Below are positions 34,519 through 42,564 of a stretch of 64,000 nt of DNA, piece after piece (position 1 is the stretch's first letter; each line of letters begins with the position of its first letter). Origin of the DNA: Novibacillus thermophilus (lineage in GTDB: Bacteria; Bacillota; Bacilli; Thermoactinomycetales; Novibacillaceae); the NCBI RefSeq assembly GCF_002005165.1, contig NZ_CP019699.1, forward strand, positions 2,232,001 through 2,296,000. Direction: 5' to 3'. The notes under the pieces were generated by a model. The model ran no database searches, was not told the DNA's origin, and saw only the letters and a list, made by a program, of their open reading frames with translations. A program made the position numbers and the translations under genes.

Positions 34519-35367
34519 TTAACTCACTGTGCTCGGCTGCTGCTGGGTCCGTTGCTTTAAGTTCTGGTAGATGTTGCTTTGTGGTTGTTGAATGGATTGT
34601 TGCTGTTGCGGCTGGAAGCCGACTTGGCTCACCTGATGCGGTTGCTGCTGGGTCCGTTGCTTTAAGTTCTGGTAGATGCTCCCTTGCGGTTGTTGAATGG
34701 ATTGTTGCTGTTGCGGCTGGAAGCCGACTTGGCTCACCTGATGCGATTGCTGCTGGGTCCGTTGCTTTAAGTTCTGGTAGATGTTGCTTTGCGGTTGTTG
34801 AAAGGATTGCTGCTGTTGCGGCTGGAAGCCGACTTGGCTCACCTGATGCGATTGCTGCTGGGTCCGTTGCTTTAAGTTCTGGTAGATGTTGCTTTGCGGT
34901 TGTTGAAAGGATTGCTGCTGTTGCGGCTGGAAGCCGACTTGGCTCACCTGATGCGGTTGCTGCTGGGTCTGCTGCTTTAAGCTCTGGTAGATGTTCCCTT
35001 GCGGTTGCCCTGAAGCGGAGCTGTAGGGCGGGTTAGCAGCCAAGCTTTGTTGTGGTTGATACACCGGTTGGGTTTGTGAGATCTGTTGCTGCCTCTGTTG
35101 AAACTGCCCTTGGGATTGAATTTGATCCATTTCTTGGGAAATCTCCTGGATCAACTGATTCACCTGACGCAGCTTTTGCACCGCGTTCCCTTCCCGCTGA
35201 GCAAACGTCCCCATCTGCGCCGCACTGATGGCTTGCGGCTGCTGTTGACCCTGTCGGGCAAACTGCTGATTCTGGCTTTCCACTTGCTGCAACTGTCCAG
35301 CGATTTGCGAAGCCTGGTTCAGGTTTTGCCGAATGTGACCCATACTCGCATTGAGTGCTTGATTCAT
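34519..35367 (-). CDS. Glutamine-rich protein with 35-residue tandem repeats
   Basis: 282 residues. The first ~90 form a helical domain (HIRQNLNQASQIAGQLQQVE ... AVQKLRQVNQLIQEISQEMD) that resembles the 86-residue protein at 39655-39915. After a linker come about five copies of a 35-residue repeat with core NIYQNLKQRTQQQ, HQVSQVGFQPQQQQ. Q is about a third of the residues. The ATG has AAAGGAGG 10 nt upstream. No signal peptide or cysteine. I suggest a spore coat/exosporium or other assembled layer protein, because of its paralogue and CotF neighbour; prion- or amyloid-like behaviour is possible. No known family recognised. Confidence 0.8.
   Translation of the reverse strand: MNQALNASMGHIRQNLNQASQIAGQLQQVESQNQQFARQGQQQPQAISAAQMGTFAQREGNAVQKLRQVNQLIQEISQEMDQIQSQGQFQQRQQQISQTQPVYQPQQSLAANPPYSSASGQPQGNIYQSLKQQTQQQPHQVSQVGFQPQQQQSFQQPQSNIYQNLKQRTQQQSHQVSQVGFQPQQQQSFQQPQSNIYQNLKQRTQQQSHQVSQVGFQPQQQQSIQQPQGSIYQNLKQRTQQQPHQVSQVGFQPQQQQSIQQPQSNIYQNLKQRTQQQPSTVS
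34537..35020. repeat. In-frame 105-bp tandem repeats
   Basis: The block starting GGTCCGTTGCTTTAAG recurs at 34546, 34651, 34756 and 34861, with a diverged copy (GGTCTGCTG) at 34966: a constant 105-bp period. The copies are nearly identical, with a few single-base changes, pointing to recent expansion. They encode the repeats of the Gln-rich protein. Confidence 0.93.
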
Positions 35368-35561
35368 TCTATATGAACCTCCTTTGTATCGAAATGGGCG
35401 GGTACACCTTTAATGTAAGGTAATCCCGTTCCCATTATGTACCCGCTGTGTCCCAACGTGTCGGCCAATTTAAGGAAAAGGCGTTAAAGTCTGTGATGTT
35501 GAGCATATTTCATGTTCCGTATGAAAAAGCTAGTTAAAAAGCGACATCGGGAGTTCACCAA

Positions 35562-37496
35562 ATGTCAATCAAACGGATCTCTGTATGGACCCTTTCCTTA
35601 AGTGGAATTGTCATCGTCGGCATCGCTTTGTACACGTTGATCCAGGAGCCGGAGTTCGGCTATACGCCTTCCCTCGATCAAGTGCTGAATGTTGACAGAA
35701 GGCCTGTAGAACGAACGTCCGGAAACGGCATCTCTCCCGTATCACACGAGGAACAGGAGATCGAGGTCACGCCCCGCCTGTTAGAAATGGGGCGAAAGGC
35801 GTTTTACGAAGAGACGTTTGGCAATGAAGTGTTTTTCACAGATATCATGGGACAAATGGACGGCCCGATCAATTTTGTCAGCATCGGAAAAGCAGTGGGG
35901 AAATTGCGGGGGAAAGGCACGTCCAACTTGCAGATCGAATTGTCGGACGACGTCACGGTTGGCGGCCAAACGTTCAAAAGAGGAACGCTCATCGACACAG
36001 GGATCGATGTGCCAAAAGGGTCTTACCGTCCACTCGGCATCGTGACGAAAGTGACGCGGGAAGGTTTGAAAGCAGGCATGACGTGTGCCGCTTGCCACGC
36101 CACCGTCGACAACAGGACGGGAAAGGTCATCGAAGGGGCACCGAACAGCGATTTGAACGCCGGCCTGTTGATGGCGTTCGCGACTAATTCGGCCGCCTAC
36201 TTTCGCCATACGGACGTCAACCCGGAAGAGATAGCCCAGTTAAAAAAACACTTGGACCGGCTGGACGGCAGTGAGGCGAAGGAAAAGGTTTTGCCAGATG
36301 TGAAGCAGTTTGAGGACGCGGTCGACCGGACATTAATGTCGTGGCCGGCGGGAAACTTCGATTCGACCATCGACTTAGAGGCCAACCCGGCACAAATTCC
36401 GGATTCCTTTACATTCGGCGATTTTCCATACGGGTGGAGCGGGTTTGCTTCTGCCGGGCCGTTTCACGGCTTGAGTACATTTAACAACAATGTGCACGCC
36501 ACCAACTCCGATACGCTGACGACGGCGGATCAGAGTGAGGCGCTGTTCGGGATTGACACGGACGTTTACTACGGGACGGTCTTGCAAAACGCGGCAAACA
36601 AACGGTACCGCTATACCGGCGGAAACCAGCGCCCGTCCGACTTCTTCAAAGCCATCGATCCTACCCCGGGGGTGCCGGGGGTCGTACAGGCAGTCCCCGC
36701 TCCCACATTTCCGAAAGGGTCTGTCGTCAGTCCCGACGCTCTCATCGTCAGCGACCCCGGCGATCAAATCAATGAGAAGAACAACGCCGAAGCCGCCTGG
36801 CAAAACAGTTTAAAACCGCCCCGGACCTGGAAAGATGCAGAACGCGTGCGACAGGGGCGAGATGTGTTCGCCCGGGCTGGGTGTATTCGCTGTCACGCCG
36901 GGGAAACGTTGACGAACAACACAGTCATCTCAGCTGTCGAGATCGGGACGCAGCCGTCTCGGGCCAAAGCGTTGCAAAAGTTGCCGAAAACGTTCGCCGA
37001 CCCGAAAATGTGGGACAAAAACGCGCGAGCCCCGGTTGACAGCAAAGCCGAAGTACTGCGCGTCCCGACGGATCACATCCCCTCGGCCGAACGCCGTCTG
37101 GCGTACGCCCAGGACGGCGTAGGGGGTTACAAAGTCCCGAGTCTCGTCGGCCTTCACGTGACGGCTCCTTACTTACACGACGGGGGAGTGGCGGCAGGTC
37201 CGCAAGCTGTCGAGTGGACAGAGGACGAAGGGTACATCCCCCGAATAAGGGAAGAGCTCGGATTGACCGGGACGGTACTTAAAGGCAGGTCGCCCGATGT
37301 CGAAAACAGTCTGGCCGCACTCGTGGACCGGGGGATCAGGCGTGAGGTCGTGCGGAACAACCGGGCATCGGACCGCCTGGCGACCTCTAACGTCACCGGA
37401 GCAGGACACGCGTACTGGGTGGACAGTGAAGCCGGGTTTACGCCCGAGGAACAAAAGGCACTGGTGGAGTACTTGATGTCTCTGGACGGATCGTAA
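35562..37496 (+). CDS. Membrane-anchored di-heme cytochrome c (cytochrome c peroxidase/MauG-like)
   Basis: 644 residues. One N-terminal membrane segment (about residues 8-28) anchors it outside. Two heme c motifs are present: CAACH at 175-179 and CIRCH at 441-445. The stretch GGYKVPSLVGLHVTAPYLHD near the C-terminus is the CcP-family signature. Such proteins reduce peroxide or oxidise substrates using two hemes. The length (about twice a simple CcP) resembles large di-heme oxidoreductases, including the RoxA type. Heme attachment needs a cytochrome c maturation system not in this window. A 57-residue gene follows 39 nt later. The substrate is unknown. Confidence 0.83.
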   Translation: MSIKRISVWTLSLSGIVIVGIALYTLIQEPEFGYTPSLDQVLNVDRRPVERTSGNGISPVSHEEQEIEVTPRLLEMGRKAFYEETFGNEVFFTDIMGQMDGPINFVSIGKAVGKLRGKGTSNLQIELSDDVTVGGQTFKRGTLIDTGIDVPKGSYRPLGIVTKVTREGLKAGMTCAACHATVDNRTGKVIEGAPNSDLNAGLLMAFATNSAAYFRHTDVNPEEIAQLKKHLDRLDGSEAKEKVLPDVKQFEDAVDRTLMSWPAGNFDSTIDLEANPAQIPDSFTFGDFPYGWSGFASAGPFHGLSTFNNNVHATNSDTLTTADQSEALFGIDTDVYYGTVLQNAANKRYRYTGGNQRPSDFFKAIDPTPGVPGVVQAVPAPTFPKGSVVSPDALIVSDPGDQINEKNNAEAAWQNSLKPPRTWKDAERVRQGRDVFARAGCIRCHAGETLTNNTVISAVEIGTQPSRAKALQKLPKTFADPKMWDKNARAPVDSKAEVLRVPTDHIPSAERRLAYAQDGVGGYKVPSLVGLHVTAPYLHDGGVAAGPQAVEWTEDEGYIPRIREELGLTGTVLKGRSPDVENSLAALVDRGIRREVVRNNRASDRLATSNVTGAGHAYWVDSEAGFTPEEQKALVEYLMSLDGS

Positions 37497-37535
37497 GCAG
37501 CTTAATGAATCACTTCAGAAGAAAGGGGGTCGGCA

Positions 37536-37709
37536 GTGACAGAGAGAAAAAAAGAGGAAGACAAGGAGATCATTGAAGATTCGGTCGACGAAGGTCGAAA
37601 AAAGGCGATGATGGACATCGACCGGATGGTGAATGAAGGGATGGCAGGAGGCCGCGTTCACCGCGACCAAATCGAGGAAGCGTCGGACATGCCTCGGGAA
37701 GAGAAGTGA
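37536..37709 (+). CDS. Small charged protein, 57 residues
   Basis: GTG 37536 is preceded by AAAGGGGGT. The product begins TERKKEEDKEIIEDSVDEGR and ends EEASDMPREEK; it is very rich in E, D, K and R, with VNEGMAGGRVHRD in the middle. It lies 39 nt behind the di-heme cytochrome gene and before a large hairpin, so it is probably co-transcribed. I recognise no family; such small hydrophilic proteins are common among spore-related genes of Bacilli. Confidence 0.6.
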   Translation: MTERKKEEDKEIIEDSVDEGRKKAMMDIDRMVNEGMAGGRVHRDQIEEASDMPREEK

Positions 37710-37775
37710 GCAGTAGCGACCGTCCACGGTAACAATTTCGTGAAGGGTCTGAGAGATGAGGGGGTTTCACGAGAC

Positions 37776-37817
37776 CCGCCAATCGCCCGCCTTTCCGCCA
37801 AGGCGGGTGATTGGCGG
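37776..37817. terminator. Very stable hairpin between convergent genes
   Basis: An 18-bp stem with one G-T pair (37776-37793 with 37800-37817) around a 6-nt loop. It separates the plus-strand 57-residue gene from the minus-strand gene ending at 37835. No strong T-run is seen on either side, but the place fits a bidirectional terminator. Confidence 0.6.
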
Positions 37818-37834
37818 TCGCGCCTCTCTGCCCT

Positions 37835-38176
37835 TCAGATTGAGGTGCAGGGCGTCACAGTGTATTCAGCACGTTCCGTTTCTATCAAGACCGTGTTCTG
37901 ATTGTGCTGGATGTGGCAGTTATCTGTCAGCGGAATGTCGTATCTGGCGAAGGGAAGAGGCTGTCGCTCCCCTCTTGCTGTCTGGACTGTTCCTTCTCCG
38001 CGCAGCTGCAACGTACGGGAAGCGACATAGCCGTCAATCGTCTCTCCTCGCTCTACATACGTGACGTGCTCAAGGGACATGACCGTCTGATCGATGTCAC
38101 CGTCTTCCTGCTTCGTTAGCACGACGTCGCGGCCGACCCACTGATCCAGCACCTGTTTCAATTCCCGTTCGTGCAT
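37835..38176 (-). CDS. Hypothetical protein, 113 residues
   Basis: ATG 38176 is preceded by GGGGGCGG; the frame extends upstream into the glutamate synthase gene without a site. Sequence features: HERELKQVLDQWVGRDVVLT at the start, beta-rich middle (VERGETIDGYVASRTLQLRG), and FARYDIPLTDNCHIQHNQNT near the end. It looks like a small soluble beta-sheet protein. It starts 25 nt after the glutamate synthase-like gene, so it should share that transcript. No family recognised. Confidence 0.7.
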   Translation of the reverse strand: MHERELKQVLDQWVGRDVVLTKQEDGDIDQTVMSLEHVTYVERGETIDGYVASRTLQLRGEGTVQTARGERQPLPFARYDIPLTDNCHIQHNQNTVLIETERAEYTVTPCTSI

Positions 38177-38201
38177 GGTGCCGCCCCCTTTCATGTCATC
38201 C

Positions 38202-39647
38202 TTAATGTAGCGGTTGCTGCCCATCATTACGTGTTTCCACTGCCGGTGTGACGTCGGCGTGCGGAGCCGGCGTGAACGTTCCTCCGAGTTCTCTAAAGTA
38301 GTCATTCTGCTCCTCGGAGGAGACGTAACCGAGCTCCACACCGGTGGCTCTGGCGAGAAACGGGTCGACGGCACATAAGTCGGACGGCGAGACGTCGGAC
38401 AGGCTCGTTTTTCCGAGAGAATAACAGGCCAGCTCCATTTCCCGGACGGAGGCGTTAAGGAAATTGAACAAATTGTTGACACTCCGCTCTACATCCAGTT
38501 TTTCTGTCAGTTTTGCGTTGTAGACGACGAGGCTGGTGGGCGGTTCGAACGGAACCGCTTTCGTCATTTGATCCCCGACCAACGCCATCACCGCGATCGT
38601 CCCGATGTAGACGGCGTCTGCCCCGAGGGCCATCGCCTTCAAAAAGTGACCGGGTGTCACCAGTCCCCCGGTGGCGATGAGACTGACATCACCCGTGGCG
38701 CCTTTTTCGGCAAGGAATTTCGCCGCTCTGGTGACGGCAAACAGGGTCGGCAACCCCATATCGTCTTCCAAGATAGGCGCTGCGGCATGGGTTCCGCCTT
38801 CCGCCCCGTCGACCGTGATAAAGTCGACACCCGCCTCCAGGGCGACCTCAAGTTCTTTCTCCAGGTGGTGGGTGGCGGCAATTTTCAGCCCGACGGGGAC
38901 GCCGGTTTCTTCCTGTAATTTGCGTACGAGCGCGATGAATTGCTCCTTCGTATCCACACCGGGGAGTCGGGAGTGGATAAGGGCGTCTTCTCCTTCAGGA
39001 ATGTCGAACACCTCGCGGTACTCTGCCCCGATATTTTTGGCGGCGGTCCTCTGGGGAGAGGAGCCTTGGGCCCCCTGACCCAGCTGAACTTCGATGGCGT
39101 CTAAACGGGAGTACTTGTCCCGGGAGTTGAGCCACCCCCCGCGGTTGTACTGTCCGATGAGCAAATCGGCTGCTTCTCGTTCTTCCTCCATCAACCCCGC
39201 CTCCCCTGTATTTGTGGCCGTCCCGATTTTGGACGCGGCCTTCGCCAGGGCGATTTTCGTACTTTTACTTAAGGCGCCGCCGTACGACATAGCGGCTATC
39301 ATGATCGGAATGGCCAGCTCCAGCGGTTTTTTGGCCCGTTTTCCGATGGTCACAGCAGTGGAAATTCCCACGTCTTCCGGTGTGGGAAAACGGTGTAGAT
39401 GAACGGGGTTAAAGAATAACTTCTCCCACGGAGACCCGTGGATGTGGCTTCCGAGGGGTCGGGCGGGCGGGGTGCCCTGATCTGCCCGCATGACGGCCTC
39501 CATTAGATAGATCGGGCTCACCTTCTTGGTGATGGGCATCATTTCAAACAAGTTTTCCGTGTACTGATCCCGTGCGATGCGTTCGATCGCTTTGTCTACT
39601 GTTTCATTGACGATACTGCGCGTGAAATTGCTGAGAAATTTAAACAT
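38202..39647 (-). CDS. FMN-binding glutamate synthase-like protein
   Basis: 481 residues. The central domain of glutamate synthase is clear: AAMSYGGALSKSTKIALAKA (FMN site), NTGEAGLMEEER, GQGAQGSS, and the FMN phosphate loop in GGLVTPGHFLKAMALGADAV. It lacks the glutaminase domain and the C-terminal glutamate synthase domain, like Bacillus YerD. The usual Cys ligands of the 3Fe-4S cluster are not evident in the expected place; one Cys is in MELACYSLG and another in SDLCAVDPF. The reaction is unproven. It lies 7 nt behind a small helical gene and ahead of a 113-residue gene, forming a three-gene unit. Confidence 0.87.
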   Translation of the reverse strand: MFKFLSNFTRSIVNETVDKAIERIARDQYTENLFEMMPITKKVSPIYLMEAVMRADQGTPPARPLGSHIHGSPWEKLFFNPVHLHRFPTPEDVGISTAVTIGKRAKKPLELAIPIMIAAMSYGGALSKSTKIALAKAASKIGTATNTGEAGLMEEEREAADLLIGQYNRGGWLNSRDKYSRLDAIEVQLGQGAQGSSPQRTAAKNIGAEYREVFDIPEGEDALIHSRLPGVDTKEQFIALVRKLQEETGVPVGLKIAATHHLEKELEVALEAGVDFITVDGAEGGTHAAAPILEDDMGLPTLFAVTRAAKFLAEKGATGDVSLIATGGLVTPGHFLKAMALGADAVYIGTIAVMALVGDQMTKAVPFEPPTSLVVYNAKLTEKLDVERSVNNLFNFLNASVREMELACYSLGKTSLSDVSPSDLCAVDPFLARATGVELGYVSSEEQNDYFRELGGTFTPAPHADVTPAVETRNDGQQPLH

Positions 39648-39654
39648 CGCGTGT

Positions 39655-39915
39655 TCACCTGGCTTCAGGGCGGCCGTTTTGCATGTCGTCTATTTTTTGT
39701 GTGAGAGCGAGACACATTTGTTTCACTTCCCCTAACTGCCTGGCGGCACTCTGTTCTTCGGTGGCGATGCGGTTTAATTTTTCATCTCCCACGTCCATTA
39801 AGCGTTTGTGGTGTTCGCTTTCCAATGTGGACAGTGTACCGGCGATAGTCTGAATTCGGTTTAATTCTGACTTAATGTAGTCTAGCGTCTTTTGATGCTG
39901 TTCCTGTTGTTCCAT
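39655..39915 (-). CDS. Small helical protein, paralogue of the Gln-rich protein's N-terminal domain
   Basis: 86 residues. DYIKSELNRIQTIAGTLSTL and SAARQLGEVKQMCLALTQKI align with HIRQNLNQASQIAGQLQQVE and NAVQKLRQVNQLIQEISQEM in the protein at 34519-35367, so both share one domain. The ATG has AAAGGGG upstream. It is the first gene of a unit with the glutamate synthase-like enzyme (7-nt gap). No membrane segment or signal peptide. Coiled-coil or helical bundle structure is likely; function unknown, probably spore-related from the neighbourhood. Confidence 0.75.
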   Translation of the reverse strand: MEQQEQHQKTLDYIKSELNRIQTIAGTLSTLESEHHKRLMDVGDEKLNRIATEEQSAARQLGEVKQMCLALTQKIDDMQNGRPEAR

Positions 39916-40104
39916 TCTCTGAAGCCCCTTTCGCCATTTTGTTCATATTATGGGATGCCGGGGCGGCAACTATGTATCCTTTTCCGAGAAACGCGACCAG
40001 TGCATCAAGGTCGTCCTGAAAACCGTAACAAAACAAAAATGGTCACCATCGGCGTGTGGCGTTCATACGATAAAAAGCCACTCCCTTTCAATTTTTGGTG
40101 CACG

Positions 40105-40131
40105 AGGAAGCCGTACAGCTTCCTTTTTTTT
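40105..40131 (+). terminator. Intrinsic terminator without an obvious upstream gene
   Basis: AGGAAGC (40105-40111) pairs with GCTTCCT (40118-40124), followed by eight T. No credible plus-strand gene ends before it in the 430-nt gap 39916-40344; a short RNA could (see findings). Confidence 0.75.
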
Positions 40132-40344
40132 GTAAGTTTAAAGGAACACGCCAAACCGGCGACGAATGGTGACATCCAGAAGTTAATCGATTGTGTTTGC
40201 CGAGGGAAGAACCACTGCTCCATGAAATAGAAAGAAAACCTCCGCCTTCTTGAACGACACTCCTTAACGGGCGAGTAAATATGCCGTACAGGGGGATAAT
40301 AGTCCTGGGTTCACACCCGAAATTTAAATCAGGAGGAATTCATC

Positions 40345-40905
40345 ATGGCTGCCAACTACGGTGCACACGAAGTGATGGAACTGCACGAAGTGTTGACCGA
40401 TACGATCGACGGGATTAACCAGTTCCAGCTTTACCGACCTCATATCACCGATTCGGAGTTGCGCTCTATTCTGGATCATCAAATCCAGTTTATGTCCCAA
40501 GATTACAATCAGATGGTACAGGCCATTAACCAGAAAGGTATGGGTCAAGCAACCCCGTACCGGGCACCGAAAACCCAACCTGTATACGGATTGAACAATC
40601 CCCAGCCCCAGTCCCCGAACACGGACATGAACGAAATGGATGACCGGGATGTCGCCAGCGGCATGTTAGGCTGTCATAAAGCGTCTGCCACCATGCGCAT
40701 GCACGCCGCGTTAGAGTGTGCGGACCCCCAATTGCGGCGCATGATGCAACAGGGTGCGATAAATTGTTCCGAACAGGCGTATGAAGTGTGGCAGTATATG
40801 AACGACAAAGGTTATTACCAAGTCCCGACGATGAAACAGATGACGACTGACACGGTGATTCAGTCGTACAACAGTACGGCGACGGGTCAACAACAACTGT
40901 CGTAA
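40345..40905 (+). CDS. Spore coat protein of the CotF family
   Basis: 186 residues. The N-terminal half (VMELHEVLTDTIDGINQFQL, then QIQFMSQDYNQMVQAI) is an all-helical ferritin-like bundle half typical of CotF proteins; the C-terminal half has DRDVASGMLGCHKASATMRM and QGAINCSEQAYEVWQYMNDK, then the GYYQVPTM ending. CotF proteins are built into the outer coat of spores. AGGAGG precedes the ATG and a terminator follows. Coat genes are usually read in the mother cell by SigE or SigK, but I see no clear match directly upstream. Confidence 0.9.
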   Translation: MAANYGAHEVMELHEVLTDTIDGINQFQLYRPHITDSELRSILDHQIQFMSQDYNQMVQAINQKGMGQATPYRAPKTQPVYGLNNPQPQSPNTDMNEMDDRDVASGMLGCHKASATMRMHAALECADPQLRRMMQQGAINCSEQAYEVWQYMNDKGYYQVPTMKQMTTDTVIQSYNSTATGQQQLS

Positions 40906-40930
40906 AAAAAGGGCCTTGCGGCCCTTTTTT
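40904..40930. terminator. Bidirectional intrinsic terminator
   Basis: GGGCC (40911-40915), TTGC loop, GGCCC (40920-40924), flanked by A7 and T6. It serves the coat gene and the convergent DUF2512 gene. Confidence 0.9.
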
Positions 40931-40945
40931 AGCGCCTGGCTAGGA

Positions 40946-41337
40946 TTAGGCTCTTTGTGGGTCTCGCAACACCTGTTGATTCATGTAACGGTGGAAGAAC
41001 CACTCACCGACCGCTATGACGAGTGAAGATAAGAACGCGGCTCCCACCACCGGCACGTACGGATCGAAAAAGTAAGCTCCGATTAACCAGATGGTTAAAA
41101 ATGACAGGGCAAAATCCGAAATTGTTGCTGCCATATTGCCGCAAAAGGCAACACGAACAGGTCTCCCAGCGCGTAGGCGACAGCTGTCAAGACCAGGCTC
41201 GTCCCCACAATATGGGCGAACGACACCCCGTAAAACAACCCTAACACGACGAGAAGCACTGCCGCAATCATGACGAATTTGATCATGATACTCGTGACGT
41301 ACTTCACGGCCTTCAGTCCTTTCCATTTTCGGTTCAT
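40946..41337 (-). pseudogene. DUF2512 (YndM-like) membrane protein, frameshifted
   Basis: Two overlapping frames together give one DUF2512 protein of about 130 residues. The first runs from ATG 41337 (IMIKFVMIAAVLLVVLGLFY ... VAYALGDLFVLPF), the second continues GNMAATISDFALSFLTIWLI ... ANRYMNQQ-type ending FHRYMNQQVLRDPQRA. The join is at the A-run 41143-41146 (TTTT on the coding strand), where one extra T would restore the frame. The family has four membrane segments and unknown function, typical of spore formers. This is either a true recent mutation or a homopolymer sequencing error. Confidence 0.75.
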
Positions 41338-41458
41338 CCTTACGTCCCTATTGTGAGCCCAGGGGTGAAAAATATGCGAAGGCAGCCCGCAGGTCATAAA
41401 TACTACCCACAATGGAAAAACTGAGGGATAGGTGTGACAACAGCGGGAAGGTGATGAC

Positions 41459-42550
41459 ATGAACTCGTTTACGTTCGTCGGAAATACGTTGAAAACGGAG
41501 ACATTGCACCGCTTTGCCAGCGGAATCAAACGGGTGATGGAAGCGAGCGGTTACCGTTACGTGCCGGAGCGGGAGCGGGATGTACAGCTCGTCGTCAACT
41601 TTGTCGATCCAGAGCATCCCAGGCACTACAGGAGGCAAGGGAAAGGCACGTTCGTCGTTGCTGTCACGGAGAACGACGTAGCGACAGACAACATCTTACA
41701 TACAGCTTACCCGATCTTGATCCGTTCTCTCGGGAATATGATGATTTACTTGGACCGGTCGGCCCAACCGTTCCCGGATGCGTATTTTATCACCCTGGAA
41801 CAGGGGTGTTATCCTGTTTTATACCGACAGGACGAGGCGGAGTTTTTCCGGCGTGTGTTCGAACGGCTCGAACCGCTTGCCTCTTCCCGACTCGTCATAG
41901 ACAACACGTTTTATCCCGATCTTCCACAATCATTGTGGGAAGGGGATGACGTGACGAAAAGTATCCACGAGGCCGGTAAGAAACTGGAAGAAATGAACTT
42001 GTTGCCTGCTCCCTTCCCCATCGAGGAACTGCTCCCGGCGCGGGACTTGCGTCACATTAAGCGGCTGTACGGAATTGGCGGTCTCAGTTACGGCAACTTG
42101 AGTGCCCGAAGAGAGGGCAGTCAGTTTTGGATGAGCGCCAGCGGCGTGGATAAGGGGAACTTGCGGGAGATCGGACGGGATATTCTGCTCATCAAAGGAT
42201 TTGACGAAAAAAAGCCGGCCATTGAAATCAGTGTGCCCGAACCGGTTGAGCCGCGGCGGGCTTCCGTTGACGCCATCGAACACTGGATGATTTATACGGA
42301 ACACCCGGAAGTGGGGGCCATTGTCCACATTCACGCCTGGATGGACGGCGTACCCTCAACGGAGATCAACTATCCGTGCGGGACGGTGCAATTGGCGGAA
42401 GCGGTAGCAGAGCAAATTAGGCAGGCCGATGATCCAGCGCGGGCAGTCGTCGGATTGAAGAACCACGGTTTGACAATCACCGGAAGGAATCTCGATGACA
42501 TTTTCGAACGGATTGAGGGGCGTGTCTTACCCCGAGTTCCTATGGAGTAG
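41459..42550 (+). CDS. Class II aldolase/adducin family protein
   Basis: 363 residues. The C-terminal ~190 residues form the class II aldolase fold: YGIGGLSYGNLSARR near the start, the zinc motif HIHAW, and VGLKNHGLTITG with the third histidine. The N-terminal ~180 residues are an extra domain (YRYVPERERDVQLVVNFVDP) not found in L-fuculose-phosphate or ribulose-phosphate aldolases. Such proteins split or rearrange sugar phosphates or decarboxylate keto acids. The ATG has GAAGGTG. An SDR gene starts 14 nt later, suggesting a two-step pathway. Substrate unknown. Confidence 0.85.
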   Translation: MNSFTFVGNTLKTETLHRFASGIKRVMEASGYRYVPERERDVQLVVNFVDPEHPRHYRRQGKGTFVVAVTENDVATDNILHTAYPILIRSLGNMMIYLDRSAQPFPDAYFITLEQGCYPVLYRQDEAEFFRRVFERLEPLASSRLVIDNTFYPDLPQSLWEGDDVTKSIHEAGKKLEEMNLLPAPFPIEELLPARDLRHIKRLYGIGGLSYGNLSARREGSQFWMSASGVDKGNLREIGRDILLIKGFDEKKPAIEISVPEPVEPRRASVDAIEHWMIYTEHPEVGAIVHIHAWMDGVPSTEINYPCGTVQLAEAVAEQIRQADDPARAVVGLKNHGLTITGRNLDDIFERIEGRVLPRVPME

Positions 42551-42564
42551 GAGGCGGTTCTGAA

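Noticed and set aside
34537-35020. Regular repeats that could suggest a CRISPR array
   Set aside because: The period is 105 bp, copies are contiguous and keep one reading frame; there are no unique spacers and no cas genes.
34581-35036. Long plus-strand frame with VAAGSRLGSPDA repeats
   Set aside because: It is opposite to the Gln-rich repeat gene and lacks a ribosome site; it exists only because of the repeats.
39950-40135. Possible 61-residue cysteine-containing protein
   Set aside because: The frame passes through the terminator hairpin at 40105-40131 and stops right after it; no ribosome site is seen.
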